From an uncultured Eubacteriaceae bacterium (lineage in GTDB: Bacteria; Bacillota; Clostridia; Eubacteriales; Eubacteriaceae), in contig CANQNI010000068.1 in NCBI GenBank assembly GCA_947625175.1, forward strand, positions 1 through 8,011: DNA of 8,011 bases, read 5' to 3'. Each line of letters starts with the position of its first letter. The stretch's first letter is position 1. Below are positions 1 to 6,229 of this stretch, piece after piece. The notes under the pieces were generated by a model. The model saw only the letters and a program-made list of their open reading frames with translations. It ran no database searches and had not been told where the DNA came from. The translations under genes were made by a program, and so were the position numbers.

Positions 1-41
1 AGGAGTATTACAAATATTCCGAATAAGACTATTCCAACCAT
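1..41 (-). CDS. dctM: TRAP transporter large permease DctM, N-terminal fragment
   Basis: Only the first 13 codons are in the window; the gene runs off the left edge. The reading is MVGIVLFGIFVIL, a hydrophobic start typical of DctM/SiaM large permeases, which carry about 12 membrane helices and form the transport channel with DctQ. The ATG (41-39) overlaps the TAA stop of dctQ by one base (TAATG). It has its own good ribosome site, GGAG, about 7 nt upstream inside the dctQ end, so it is probably translated in coupling with dctQ. Identity rests on the short N-terminus and on being the third gene after dctP and dctQ. The product name is likely, but the substrate cannot be read. Confidence 0.8.
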   Translation of the reverse strand, partial: MVGIVLFGIFVIL

Positions 42-538
42 TATTTATCTCCTTCACTTCGGAGTTTTTCAACTCTTTCTACTACTCCCTGAATGAATGA
101 AAGCATAGCAAATGTTGCCCCAATAGGAACAAAAGAACCATAAATCCATTCAGGCCATTGCATAGCAGCTGATTCCTGACCTAATTGATATTGACTAATT
201 ACCATTTGAATTCCGAAGAATACAATTAGAAAACAAAAAAAAGCAGAGATAGCATACATTAAAATTGCAATTTTTAATTGAGTTTTCTTACTAAATCTAT
301 CTGTTAGTATCGATAAACCTAAATGAGCATTTCGCCTGGCAGCTATTGCTGTTCCCATAAAACTCATTAAAACAAATAGATATGTTGAGATTTCATCTGA
401 AAAAGCTAATGAGTTATTAAAAACAAATCGAGCAATAACATTAATAAAAACAAGAAAAGCCATGACAATAACAGCAACACAGGAAACAATTCTTTCTAGT
501 GAGGCACTAACTTTATTAATTGTTGACCAAACACGCAT
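41..538 (-). CDS. dctQ: TRAP transporter small permease DctQ
   Basis: A 165-residue membrane protein with four hydrophobic segments at about residues 17-39, 46-66, 88-110 and 128-150. This is the size and topology of the DctQ small permease, which associates with DctM in the cytoplasmic membrane and is needed for uptake driven by an ion gradient. Family-like features are the NVIARFVFN segment after helix 1, the SDEIS/FVLMSFMGTAIA stretch in helix 2 and the RRNAHLGLSIL region after it. The ATG at 538 is preceded by a GAGAGG ribosome site, and dctP ends 11 nt upstream, so the genes are cotranscribed. The final codon overlaps the dctM start. Family assignment is strong from topology and context; substrate is unknown. 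Confidence 0.88.
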   Translation of the reverse strand: MRVWSTINKVSASLERIVSCVAVIVMAFLVFINVIARFVFNNSLAFSDEISTYLFVLMSFMGTAIAARRNAHLGLSILTDRFSKKTQLKIAILMYAISAFFCFLIVFFGIQMVISQYQLGQESAAMQWPEWIYGSFVPIGATFAMLSFIQGVVERVEKLRSEGDK

Positions 539-549
539 TTTAACCTCTC

Positions 550-1560
550 TTAATTAATTCCAAATGCTTTAATAGCTTCTTCACCATATATTGCTTTATG
601 TTTATCTAAAACACCTTGGATTTGTTCTTTAAATGGTTGTAATTGTTCTTCTGTTAAAACATCTACTTGGATTCCTTCGTCCTTAAATTCCTGGATAATA
701 GTTTCTTCATCCTGTTCAACTTTTTGGCGACCCCAGGCACAAGATTCTTTTACACACTCTTCTATAATGGATTGTGTTTCTTCATCTAAACTATCCCAGA
801 TTTCAGTATTAGCAATAAACAAATCTGTTTCATAGCTATAATTCCAAATAGTAATATAAGGTTGAACTTCATCCATTTTGGCGGATTTGGTTATTGAAAC
901 TCCATTTTCCTGACCGTCTATTGTTCCTTGTTGAATTGCAGTAAAAACTTCACTCCAACTCATAGCTGTTGGATTAGCTCCTAAAGCATTAAAGAAATCC
1001 ATATAAACAGCTGAACCAGGAACTCTTAATTTTAATCCCTGTAAATCAGCTACTGTTGTAACAGGATGTTTACTATTAGAAAGCTGTCTAAACCCATTAT
1101 GAAAGGATCCTAAATAAGTAATTCCTTTTGGCGCTAAAACTTTTTTATAATATTGACCACCTGTTTGGTCGATAGTTTTACTTGCATCTTCATAAGATTC
1201 AAAAGTCCAGGGTAGAGTAGAAACTGAAACTTTTGGTTCTATATTTGCTAGTACAGAAGTTGCATAAATTCCTAAATCTGAACCACCTGTGGCAATGTAT
1301 TCAACTCCTTTAGTACTATTTCCACCAGCCAAAGTATCATTTGGAAATACGTTAATTACAATACTCCCATTAGATTTTTCAGCTACCAGATCAGCAAAGT
1401 GATTAGCTACTAAAGTATCAATCTGTGTGTCAGTTCCATTAACTGCTAATGACAAGTCCCATTTGACATCAGATGACTCTGTGTTTTCTGATGAGCTACA
1501 TCCAACTAGAAGAAATAAACAGCATAGACAAATAAATACAACCCGCTGCTTAGTTAACAC
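550..1560 (-). CDS. dctP: TRAP transporter substrate-binding lipoprotein DctP
   Basis: A 336-residue extracytoplasmic solute receptor of the DctP family, which captures a carboxylate-type ligand and passes it to the DctQM permease. It begins with a lipoprotein signal peptide ending in the lipobox LVGC (Cys21), so it should be anchored to the outer face of the membrane, as expected in a Gram-positive. Arg158 (in GFRQLSNSK) and Arg179 (in LKLRVPGS) fall where the family has its ligand-contacting arginines, the latter forming the carboxylate salt bridge in SiaP. The segment WSEVFTAIQQGTIDGQEN (202-219), ending in an Asn, is another family hallmark. Start is GTG at 1560, chosen because a perfect AGGAGG lies 8 nt upstream and the signal peptide begins there. 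It is first in a dctP-dctQ-dctM operon. The ligand (dicarboxylate, sugar acid or other) cannot be decided from sequence. Confidence 0.93.
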   Translation of the reverse strand: MLTKQRVVFICLCCLFLLVGCSSSENTESSDVKWDLSLAVNGTDTQIDTLVANHFADLVAEKSNGSIVINVFPNDTLAGGNSTKGVEYIATGGSDLGIYATSVLANIEPKVSVSTLPWTFESYEDASKTIDQTGGQYYKKVLAPKGITYLGSFHNGFRQLSNSKHPVTTVADLQGLKLRVPGSAVYMDFFNALGANPTAMSWSEVFTAIQQGTIDGQENGVSITKSAKMDEVQPYITIWNYSYETDLFIANTEIWDSLDEETQSIIEECVKESCAWGRQKVEQDEETIIQEFKDEGIQVDVLTEEQLQPFKEQIQGVLDKHKAIYGEEAIKAFGIN

Positions 1561-1588
1561 TTAAATTACCTCCTATTAAATTCAATGT

Positions 1589-1619
1589 ATTATATCTAAT
1601 GTAGGATGTATGATGTAAA
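1589..1619 (-). promoter_or_regulatory. Candidate promoter of the TRAP operon
   Basis: On the minus strand a perfect TATAAT lies at 1594-1589, about 30 nt before the dctP start, leaving a short leader that contains the AGGAGG site. Upstream, TTTACA (1619-1614) is 19 nt away, or the poorer TACATC (1617-1612) is 17 nt away. The -10 is therefore good and the -35 is weak or badly spaced, which is common in promoters needing an activator. One 19-bp repeat copy covers the spacer and the start of the -10. Assignment is by inspection only. Confidence 0.5.
1591..1609. repeat. 19-bp direct repeat, copy 1 (likely operator)
   Basis: TATATCTAATGTAGGATGT is repeated without mismatch at 1646-1664, same orientation, 55 bp start to start. 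This copy sits over the -10/-35 spacer of the candidate dctP promoter, where a bound protein would block or alter polymerase contact. Read on the minus strand it holds ACAT-N3-ACAT, and a further ACATCAT lies just outside, giving a 7-nt step. There is also an imperfect dyad, CTA-CAT-TAG. The binding protein is unknown. Confidence 0.6.
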
Positions 1620-1645
1620 AATTAAATAAACTCCCACAAATGTTC

Positions 1646-1664
1646 TATATCTAATGTAGGATGT
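1646..1664. repeat. 19-bp direct repeat, copy 2 (likely operator)
   Basis: Exact second copy of the 19-bp element at 1591-1609, in the same orientation and about 50 bp upstream of the candidate -10 of dctP. The 55-bp spacing is near five helical turns, so both copies would face roughly the same side of the DNA. This suits cooperative binding by one regulator of the TRAP operon. No regulator gene lies in the window. Confidence 0.6.
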
Positions 1665-2223
1665 TCGCTAAACTAATTAGATAAATACAAAAATAATTAC
1701 TGTTATTCTTAGTTATTAAAATAATACAAATGAAATCGATCGTCAATAGTTTTTTTAGTTTTTGAAAAAAATTTGATTAAGATTAGGTACTAGTAAAATT
1801 ATCAAAAATGTATTAAAATATATCAAGGACAGTATCCTTACATCTTTTGCTGTCCAGTCAGAAATGACACTTTATTTTATATACTTAAGTCGGAACTTAT
1901 TGGTATAACAGTTTATAGTATTTAAGTTAATAATTTAAGATATTTAGAATATTAACTAAACGATACTAGAGTTATAAAGGCTAAACTTTATTGTTATACA
2001 TCTTTCCAATAGTTTATATTAGATGTCATCTTTTTAAGATTAAAATGGCTAATCATCTTTTTAATTTAGTTTATTTTATGATTTATTAAGGTCAAACAAC
2101 TAATCGATAGAGTATATAAAAGTAACGATTTTAATTAGGTTTAAAGGGATACAATTACCACAATGATCTTTAAACTTGGGTAAATTGAAACTCAGAGCAT
2201 GGTAACTTAATCTTTAGTTATCT

Positions 2224-2256
2224 AAAGGAAAGGCTAATTTATTAGTTCTTTCCTTT
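2224..2256 (+). other. Strong hairpin of unknown role
   Basis: A perfect 9-bp stem, AAAGGAAAG (2224-2232) with CTTTCCTTT (2248-2256), continues past a small internal bulge into an inner 5-bp stem, CTAAT (2234-2238) with ATTAG (2241-2245), closed by TT. The plus-strand 3' side is pyrimidine-rich but has no immediate T-run. It resembles an imperfect terminator or a structured leader/small-RNA end more than a classic rho-independent terminator. It lies about 84 nt upstream of the flavoprotein start. Confidence 0.5.
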
Positions 2257-2282
2257 CTCTGTTTCTCAGACCTTTTTATCAA

Positions 2283-2311
2283 TTGTTCTGTTTTTTATTC
2301 TGAAATACATT
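2283..2311 (+). promoter_or_regulatory. Weak promoter candidate for the flavoprotein gene
   Basis: TTGTTC (2283-2288) and TACATT (2306-2311) are separated by 17 nt. They match the sigma-A consensus at only 3/6 and 4/6 positions. A transcript starting near 2318 would give a short leader with the GAGGT ribosome site. Offered as the best-placed candidate only. Confidence 0.25.
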
Positions 2312-2339
2312 AAATTTAACATTCAACAACGAGGTTATC

Positions 2340-2891
2340 ATGAATATTTTATTTATCATTGGTTCAATGAGAGAAAAATCTTTTAATAGACAGCTTGCTA
2401 ATAAAACAAAAGAATTAATCGGAAATAGAGCTAATATTAGCTATTTGGATTATAAGAATTTACCCTATATGAATCAGGATTTAGAAGCGAACCTTCCTGA
2501 AGAAATAAAAAATATTAAAGATCAGGTAAATAAAGCTGATGCTATCTGGATATTTACACCAGAATATAACGGTATGATTCCTGGGGTTCTAAAGAACTTA
2601 TTAGATTGGCTATCTAGACCTTGGATTCCAGGGAACTATGCTTCTGGAACACCTTTAAAGGGAAAACCTGTAACATTTTCTGGAGTAGGTGGGAGAAATC
2701 AAACAAAAAGTTGTAGAGAAATGTTAAATATATTATTAAAACGGTTAGGAATGAAAGTAATGTCTGAACCTTCCTGTGGATTTTCTTTTACTCCGGAAAT
2801 GCAAAAAACAGATACTTTAGAATTAACTAATGATGATATTCAATTATTAAAAGATCAGATTGACGCTTTTCTTTCTTTTATTAAAAGTTAA
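2340..2891 (+). CDS. NADPH-dependent FMN reductase family flavoprotein
   Basis: A 183-residue cytoplasmic protein of the flavodoxin-like NAD(P)H:FMN/quinone/azo reductase family, which binds FMN and passes electrons from NAD(P)H to flavin, quinone, azo or chromate-type acceptors. The N-terminal beta strand leads into the FMN phosphate loop GSMREKSFNR (8-17). The second signature, TPEYNGMIPGVLKNLLDW (73-90), contacts the flavin ring and supports dimer formation, and GVGGRN follows near residues 115-120. Length matches the usual 175-190. The ATG at 2340 has a GAGGT ribosome site 4-5 nt upstream and begins exactly at the first beta strand. It is followed at once by a terminator hairpin, so it is probably a single-gene transcript. 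The physiological acceptor cannot be read from sequence. Confidence 0.88.
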   Translation: MNILFIIGSMREKSFNRQLANKTKELIGNRANISYLDYKNLPYMNQDLEANLPEEIKNIKDQVNKADAIWIFTPEYNGMIPGVLKNLLDWLSRPWIPGNYASGTPLKGKPVTFSGVGGRNQTKSCREMLNILLKRLGMKVMSEPSCGFSFTPEMQKTDTLELTNDDIQLLKDQIDAFLSFIKS

Positions 2892-2897
2892 TTTATT

Positions 2898-2930
2898 AGC
2901 TCATTCCAGTTTTCTGAAATGAGCTTTCTT
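2898..2930 (+). terminator. Terminator hairpin after the flavoprotein gene
   Basis: AGCTCATT (2898-2905) pairs with AATGAGCT (2918-2925). After one mismatch the stem continues as CAG (2907-2909) with CTG (2914-2916) around a TTTT loop. A modest T-rich tail, TTCTT, follows. It begins 7 nt after the stop codon. The short tail suggests it may be leaky, and azlC starts only 15-20 nt further on. Confidence 0.75.
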
Positions 2931-2944
2931 AATAGTTAAAATTA

Positions 2945-3640
2945 ATGAAAAATTTAATTGATAAGACGGCACTACAAAAAGCATTTATAACTTCAATTCC
3001 GACCTTAACGGGATATATTATTATGGGAATTGCATTTGGATTACTTTTAAGTGATATTGGTTATAACTTCATCTGGGCTGGTTTAATGGGTCTTTTTATT
3101 TATGGCGGAACAATGCAGTTTGTCGCTGTTGACCTCCTAGCTAATCAGGTTACCTTACTTTCAGCTGCTTTGATTACTTTCTTAATTCATAGTCGCCATA
3201 TTTTTTATTCCATCTCGATGATTGATAAATATAAGGATTATGGAATATATAGACCTTATTTATTTTTTGCTCTAACTGATGAAACTTATGCTTTAGTTAA
3301 TTTACCAATTGACTCAGAAATTGATAAAGTAAAATACGATTTGTATTTATCTATCTTAAATCAAATCTATTGGATTACTGGTGATATTATTGGAGCTCTA
3401 ATTGGATCTTTTTCTTTATTTAATACTGAAGGAGTTGATTTTACTATGACAGCTCTATTTATAGTAATTTTTTTGGAACAACTTCAAACAAAAAGTAATA
3501 TTTTTCCAGCTGTTATAGGTCTTAGTGTTTCTTGTCTTTGCTTAGTAATTTTTGGACCGGAGAATTTTTTATTACCAACTATGGTTAGTATTGTAATAAC
3601 TTTATTAATCTTTAGAAAAAGAATTGAAAAAACCTTATGA
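2945..3640 (+). CDS. azlC: AzlC family branched-chain amino acid exporter, large subunit
   Basis: A 231-residue polytopic membrane protein of the AzlC family, which with AzlD exports branched-chain amino acids or analogues such as azaleucine. Signatures are visible in order: MGIAFGLLLS in the first helix (27-36), YGGTMQFVAVDLL (53-65), the HSRHIFYSISM block (82-92, matching the family N-x-RH-x-x-Y pattern), and LTDETYAL (110-117). Later helices lie around 140-155, 165-180 and 188-225. ATG 2945 is the only sensible start, since the next Met is residue 27 inside the first helix. There is nevertheless no Shine-Dalgarno site in the AT-rich 20 nt before it, and a terminator hairpin ends just upstream. 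The stop overlaps azlD by ATGA, so the two are cotranslated. Substrate is inferred from the family only. Confidence 0.93.
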   Translation: MKNLIDKTALQKAFITSIPTLTGYIIMGIAFGLLLSDIGYNFIWAGLMGLFIYGGTMQFVAVDLLANQVTLLSAALITFLIHSRHIFYSISMIDKYKDYGIYRPYLFFALTDETYALVNLPIDSEIDKVKYDLYLSILNQIYWITGDIIGALIGSFSLFNTEGVDFTMTALFIVIFLEQLQTKSNIFPAVIGLSVSCLCLVIFGPENFLLPTMVSIVITLLIFRKRIEKTL

Positions 3641-3966
3641 TTGATATTCAACATAGTGTCTTAATAGTCCTAATCATATCTTTAGTTACTATAATATTAA
3701 GAATTGGTCCTGCTTGGATATTTCCACCAGATAAGCCAACTCCAGATATCCTGGTTTATTTAAGTAAAGTAATGCCTCCTGCTGTTATTGGAATGTTAAT
3801 TATTTACTGCTTTAGAAATATTGATTTTACTCAATATCCATTTGGTATATCAGAAATTTTATCTGGAATAGTAACAATAACTTCATTTCTCATAACTAAA
3901 AGTACTATTTTAAGTATTCTCTTTGGAACCATTCTTTATATGTTTATGATTCAGGTAGTATTTTAA
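3637..3966 (+). CDS. azlD: AzlD family branched-chain amino acid exporter, small subunit
   Basis: A 109-residue membrane protein with about three to four hydrophobic segments (roughly 7-28, 45-60, 70-87 and 90-108), the normal size of AzlD. Family-like stretches are TIILRIGPAWIF (18-29), YLSKVMPPAVIGMLIIYC (41-58) and ILFGTILYMFMIQ near the C-terminus, corresponding to the conserved P-PA and GT-x-x-YM patterns. The ATG lies inside the end of azlC with a 4-bp ATGA overlap, the classic arrangement for this two-subunit exporter, and translation is probably coupled. The gene ends directly at a strong terminator hairpin, making it last in its transcript. Confidence 0.9.
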   Translation: MIDIQHSVLIVLIISLVTIILRIGPAWIFPPDKPTPDILVYLSKVMPPAVIGMLIIYCFRNIDFTQYPFGISEILSGIVTITSFLITKSTILSILFGTILYMFMIQVVF

Positions 3967-3998
3967 AAGGCATTCGAACAGTTTAATTCGAATGCCTT
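3967..3998. terminator. Bidirectional terminator between convergent genes
   Basis: A perfect 12-bp stem, AAGGCATTCGAA (3967-3978) with TTCGAATGCCTT (3987-3998), and an 8-nt loop fills the 35-bp gap between azlD (plus) and the AAA+ gene (minus). The flanks on both sides are A/T-rich, giving a partial U-tract in either direction. It can serve both converging transcripts. Confidence 0.85.
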
Positions 3999-4001
3999 AA
4001 T

Positions 4002-5681
4002 TTATCTATTATTATTTTTTCTATTTTCTCTTAAAGCTTCAACTGCTTTTAAGAAATCACTCTCGATTATCTTATTTGTATTATTTAAATTAACATGGTT
4101 TCCACTTAAAACTGAATCAATATCTACTGTTCTCCTAATTGAATTGTAAGCTGCCTCAGTTGCAACAAACGCAATTTCGGCTCCCGTTGAACCAAAAAGA
4201 TAATCATTAACAAATTGTTCTTTATCAAAAGATTCTTCAATAGGCATATTTTGAGTATAGATATTAAAGATTTGCTTACAGCCATCTAAGGTAGGTTTAG
4301 TTACCTCTAGAACATAATCAAATCTACCAGGTCTTTTAATCGCTTCATCAATCATATCAATTCGGTTAGTTGAAGCAATAACACAGATTTTTGAGTTATC
4401 ATCCATTCCATCTAATAATGTTAAAATCTGATTAACGACTCTTGAATTGTAAGGATCAAGTTCCTGATTTCTATTAGCTGCGAGGGAATCAAATTCATCA
4501 AAATAAATAATAGAAGGAGCTTTTTTAGCTGCTTCCGTAAATATTGAACGAAGATTTTCTTCTGATTGACCAAGATACTTATTTAAAATTTCCGGACCGC
4601 TAATAGAGATAAAGTGAGCGTTAATTTCATTTGCTACTGCTTTAGCAAGTAAAGTCTTCCCGCATCCAGGAGGACCATATAATAGAATTCCCTTATGAGG
4701 TTTTATGTTATAGTAACTTAATAATTCAGGAGCAACGATTGGGAGTTCGATTACTTCTTTTACCTGTCTGATAATAGAATCTAATCCACCTATATCATTA
4801 AACGTTGTGTTAGGAATAGAACGGCCGGATTTACTCTTTATATTACTTTCTCCTCCAGATAAACCGCCAAATAAATCTGAAAAGAAATCTCCAGAACTAT
4901 CCGAATTATTTTCACTAAAACTCCCATTTCCAAAAGAATCCGGATCCAAGTTATTGAGAGCATTAAAAATTCCACTAAGTGGACTTGAGGAACTAAAAAT
5001 ATTTCCTAAATCGCTAAATGGATTTTCAGAAAACGTATTTTTCCTTGGTTGAACACCAATTATCTCCTGATTAAGTTCTCCATTGGAACTGCTTTTATAA
5101 CGGTATTCCCAATTAGGATCATGATTAGGATTTATTCTAGAAGGTAAGGTATTTAAAACTTTATCAATTCCTTGATCTGAATAAAAATGACATTCATCTA
5201 TATGCTTACGTTGAGCTTCATCTTTTAAAACAGCTTTAATTTTCTCTTTATCTATTAACCAGTCACCTTTATCAAAACGTCCATAATCATACCAGTTTTT
5301 CATAGAATAGATATTATTATCTGCACTTTTATAATATATTCCATTTAATTGTGAACAGCCCCAGCCCTCTCCATTTAAACAATATTGGCCATTATTTGAT
5401 ATTTTTTTGTGTTCTTTTTCACAATCTTTAATATTTAAAGCTTGGAGAAGTTCAAATGAAGAAACCATCTTATTATCAATAAAAAATTCAGTTTTATCCC
5501 AATCTTTTATTCTATTGATAATTCCCCTCAATAAATTCTTTCTATTATTAATTTCATTATCTTCAATTAAAATGCTATATTCTTGATCAGTTTGACTAAA
5601 ATTATTTAACTTTTTACTGTTGGTTAAAATTTCTTCAAATTTTGGAGAGTCATTTTGTTTGAATTTAATTAAAATATTCAA
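4002..5681 (-). CDS. AAA+ ATPase, Cdc48/FtsH-like, with novel-looking N-terminal region
   Basis: A 559-residue protein in three parts. The C-terminal half is one classical AAA module: FNDIGGLDSIIRQVKE (294-309), Walker A GPPGCGKT (336-343), pore loop KYLG (368-371), Walker B IIYFDEFD (391-398), sensor-1 STN (437-439), arginine fingers in RPGRFD (450-455) and a GAE sensor-2-like motif near 497. It should hydrolyse ATP as a hexamer and thread or remodel protein substrates. The first 195 residues match no domain I recognise. They hold Cys87, Cys101, Cys109, Cys164-His165 and several Trp, possibly a metal-binding substrate-recognition domain (inference). Residues about 197-290 are a Ser/Gly/Asn/Phe-rich, probably disordered linker. 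There is no transmembrane segment or protease domain, so it is not FtsH. Start is TTG 5681 with a weak GGAAA site; a stop lies four codons upstream and the next ATG is residue 72. Partners are not visible nearby. Confidence 0.88.
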   Translation of the reverse strand: MNILIKFKQNDSPKFEEILTNSKKLNNFSQTDQEYSILIEDNEINNRKNLLRGIINRIKDWDKTEFFIDNKMVSSFELLQALNIKDCEKEHKKISNNGQYCLNGEGWGCSQLNGIYYKSADNNIYSMKNWYDYGRFDKGDWLIDKEKIKAVLKDEAQRKHIDECHFYSDQGIDKVLNTLPSRINPNHDPNWEYRYKSSSNGELNQEIIGVQPRKNTFSENPFSDLGNIFSSSSPLSGIFNALNNLDPDSFGNGSFSENNSDSSGDFFSDLFGGLSGGESNIKSKSGRSIPNTTFNDIGGLDSIIRQVKEVIELPIVAPELLSYYNIKPHKGILLYGPPGCGKTLLAKAVANEINAHFISISGPEILNKYLGQSEENLRSIFTEAAKKAPSIIYFDEFDSLAANRNQELDPYNSRVVNQILTLLDGMDDNSKICVIASTNRIDMIDEAIKRPGRFDYVLEVTKPTLDGCKQIFNIYTQNMPIEESFDKEQFVNDYLFGSTGAEIAFVATEAAYNSIRRTVDIDSVLSGNHVNLNNTNKIIESDFLKAVEALRENRKNNNR

Positions 5682-5712
5682 TTTATTTCCAACTTAGATT
5701 TAATTAATTTCA

Positions 5713-5741
5713 ATTATATCTTAATCTATTTAATTTCAAAA
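5713..5741 (-). promoter_or_regulatory. Candidate promoter of the AAA+ ATPase gene
   Basis: On the minus strand a perfect TATAAT (5718-5713) lies about 32 nt before the TTG start. TTTTGA (5741-5736) is 17 nt upstream; TTGAAA, a better -35 match, overlaps it at a tight 15-nt spacing. The predicted leader is about 25 nt and contains the weak GGAAA ribosome site. The promoter sits at the broken 5' end of the hydrolase pseudogene. Confidence 0.45.
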
Positions 5742-5744
5742 TTT

Positions 5745-6136
5745 TTCAAATCAATAAATTCTAAAATTGGTAATGAATGGATTTGTGAAGATGAATACGT
5801 TCAGTATGATCATGCCCATAATCCATTTAATGGATTTACTAAACCTACCAATAATCAATCATTATTATATTTTGTCCATATGATGAATGGCATTACTGGC
5901 CAAGATTAAGTAGAAAAAGTTCCAATAGATCTTAAAATTTATAATATAGCAGGAGATCAGGATCCTGTTGGAAGCTATGGAGAAGGAGTTAAGCTGGTTT
6001 CTAATTGGTTGATACAGTCCATGATGTTAAAACAAAGATTTATCTAGGTTATCGTCATGAAATCCATAATTATAAGGATATTCATGATGAAGTTGGAGAA
6101 GGTATTATCTATTTTATGGATGAAATCATCGAATAA
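5745..6136 (+). pseudogene. Remnant of an alpha/beta hydrolase (serine aminopeptidase S33 / lysophospholipase-like) gene
   Basis: Conceptual translation in two frames gives the C-terminal 120-130 residues of an alpha/beta hydrolase that is normally about 300 residues. From about 5745 one frame reads INSKIGNEWICEDEYV and on to NGITGQD, then an in-frame TAA (5907-5909). It continues with VPIDLKIYNIAGDQDPVGSY, holding the Asp of the catalytic triad. Near 6010 a one-base frameshift is needed to continue as DTVHDVKTKIYLGYRHEIHN, holding the catalytic His, and the tail ends IIYFMDEIIE at TAA 6134-6136. The N-terminal half, with the GxSxG nucleophile, is absent: the AAA+ gene lies there in the opposite direction. 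Three independent lesions make it nonfunctional. The left boundary is approximate; the family call rests on the AGDxDPVG and RHEI motifs. Confidence 0.82.
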
Positions 6137-6201
6137 GATTAACAAATTAATTTCTGTTATAACAGTTAGTTTATGGGTAAATTGTAATAAGAATAATTAG
6201 A

Positions 6202-6224
6202 AATTTTACTTACTAAGTAAAATT
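6202..6224. repeat. Perfect 10-bp dyad upstream of the lipoprotein gene
   Basis: AATTTTACTT (6202-6211) and its exact reverse complement AAGTAAAATT (6215-6224) flank a 3-nt centre, ACT. The dyad ends 5 nt before the candidate -35 of the lipoprotein promoter. It lies about 65 bp after the end of the hydrolase remnant, so it could be an operator or a terminator-like hairpin. No T-run follows on the plus strand, and AT-rich DNA produces such dyads by chance more easily. Confidence 0.4.
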
Positions 6225-6229
6225 AAATA

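Larger units (their letters stand above)
1665..2339. other. Intergenic stretch without a recognisable gene
   Basis: About 675 bp of very AT-rich DNA between the divergent TRAP operon and the flavoprotein gene. All frames are broken often by stops and I recognise no protein remnant, tRNA or known riboswitch. It contains a weak inverted repeat (GGACAG at 1827-1832 with CTGTCC at 1850-1855, 17-nt loop), a much stronger hairpin at 2224-2256 and a weak promoter candidate at 2283-2311. It is long for a simple divergent promoter region in such a genome, so a small RNA or a fully decayed gene is possible but not shown. Confidence 0.5.

Noticed and set aside
1827..1855. GGACAG/CTGTCC inverted repeat as a terminator
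   Set aside because: A 6-bp stem with a 17-nt loop, no T-run and no gene ending nearby.
1905..2190. Short words (TATAACAGTT, GGGTAAATTG) shared with 6155-6190, as a possible repeat family
   Set aside because: Only about 10 bp each, in different spacing, in AT-rich DNA; no extended similarity around them.
2103..2213. Minus-strand open stretch containing a CGNC motif, possibly a metal-binding protein remnant
   Set aside because: Only about 37 codons between stops, with no start, ribosome site or recognisable continuation in neighbouring frames; expected by chance in such DNA.
4807..5052. An 81-codon plus-strand open frame
   Set aside because: It lies wholly antisense to the low-complexity linker of the AAA+ gene, has no ribosome site, and its Leu/Pro/Ser-rich product mirrors the Ser/Gly/Asn codons opposite.
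4002..5681. AAA+ ATPase as FtsH protease
   Set aside because: No transmembrane segments at the N-terminus and no HExxH zinc protease domain after the AAA module.
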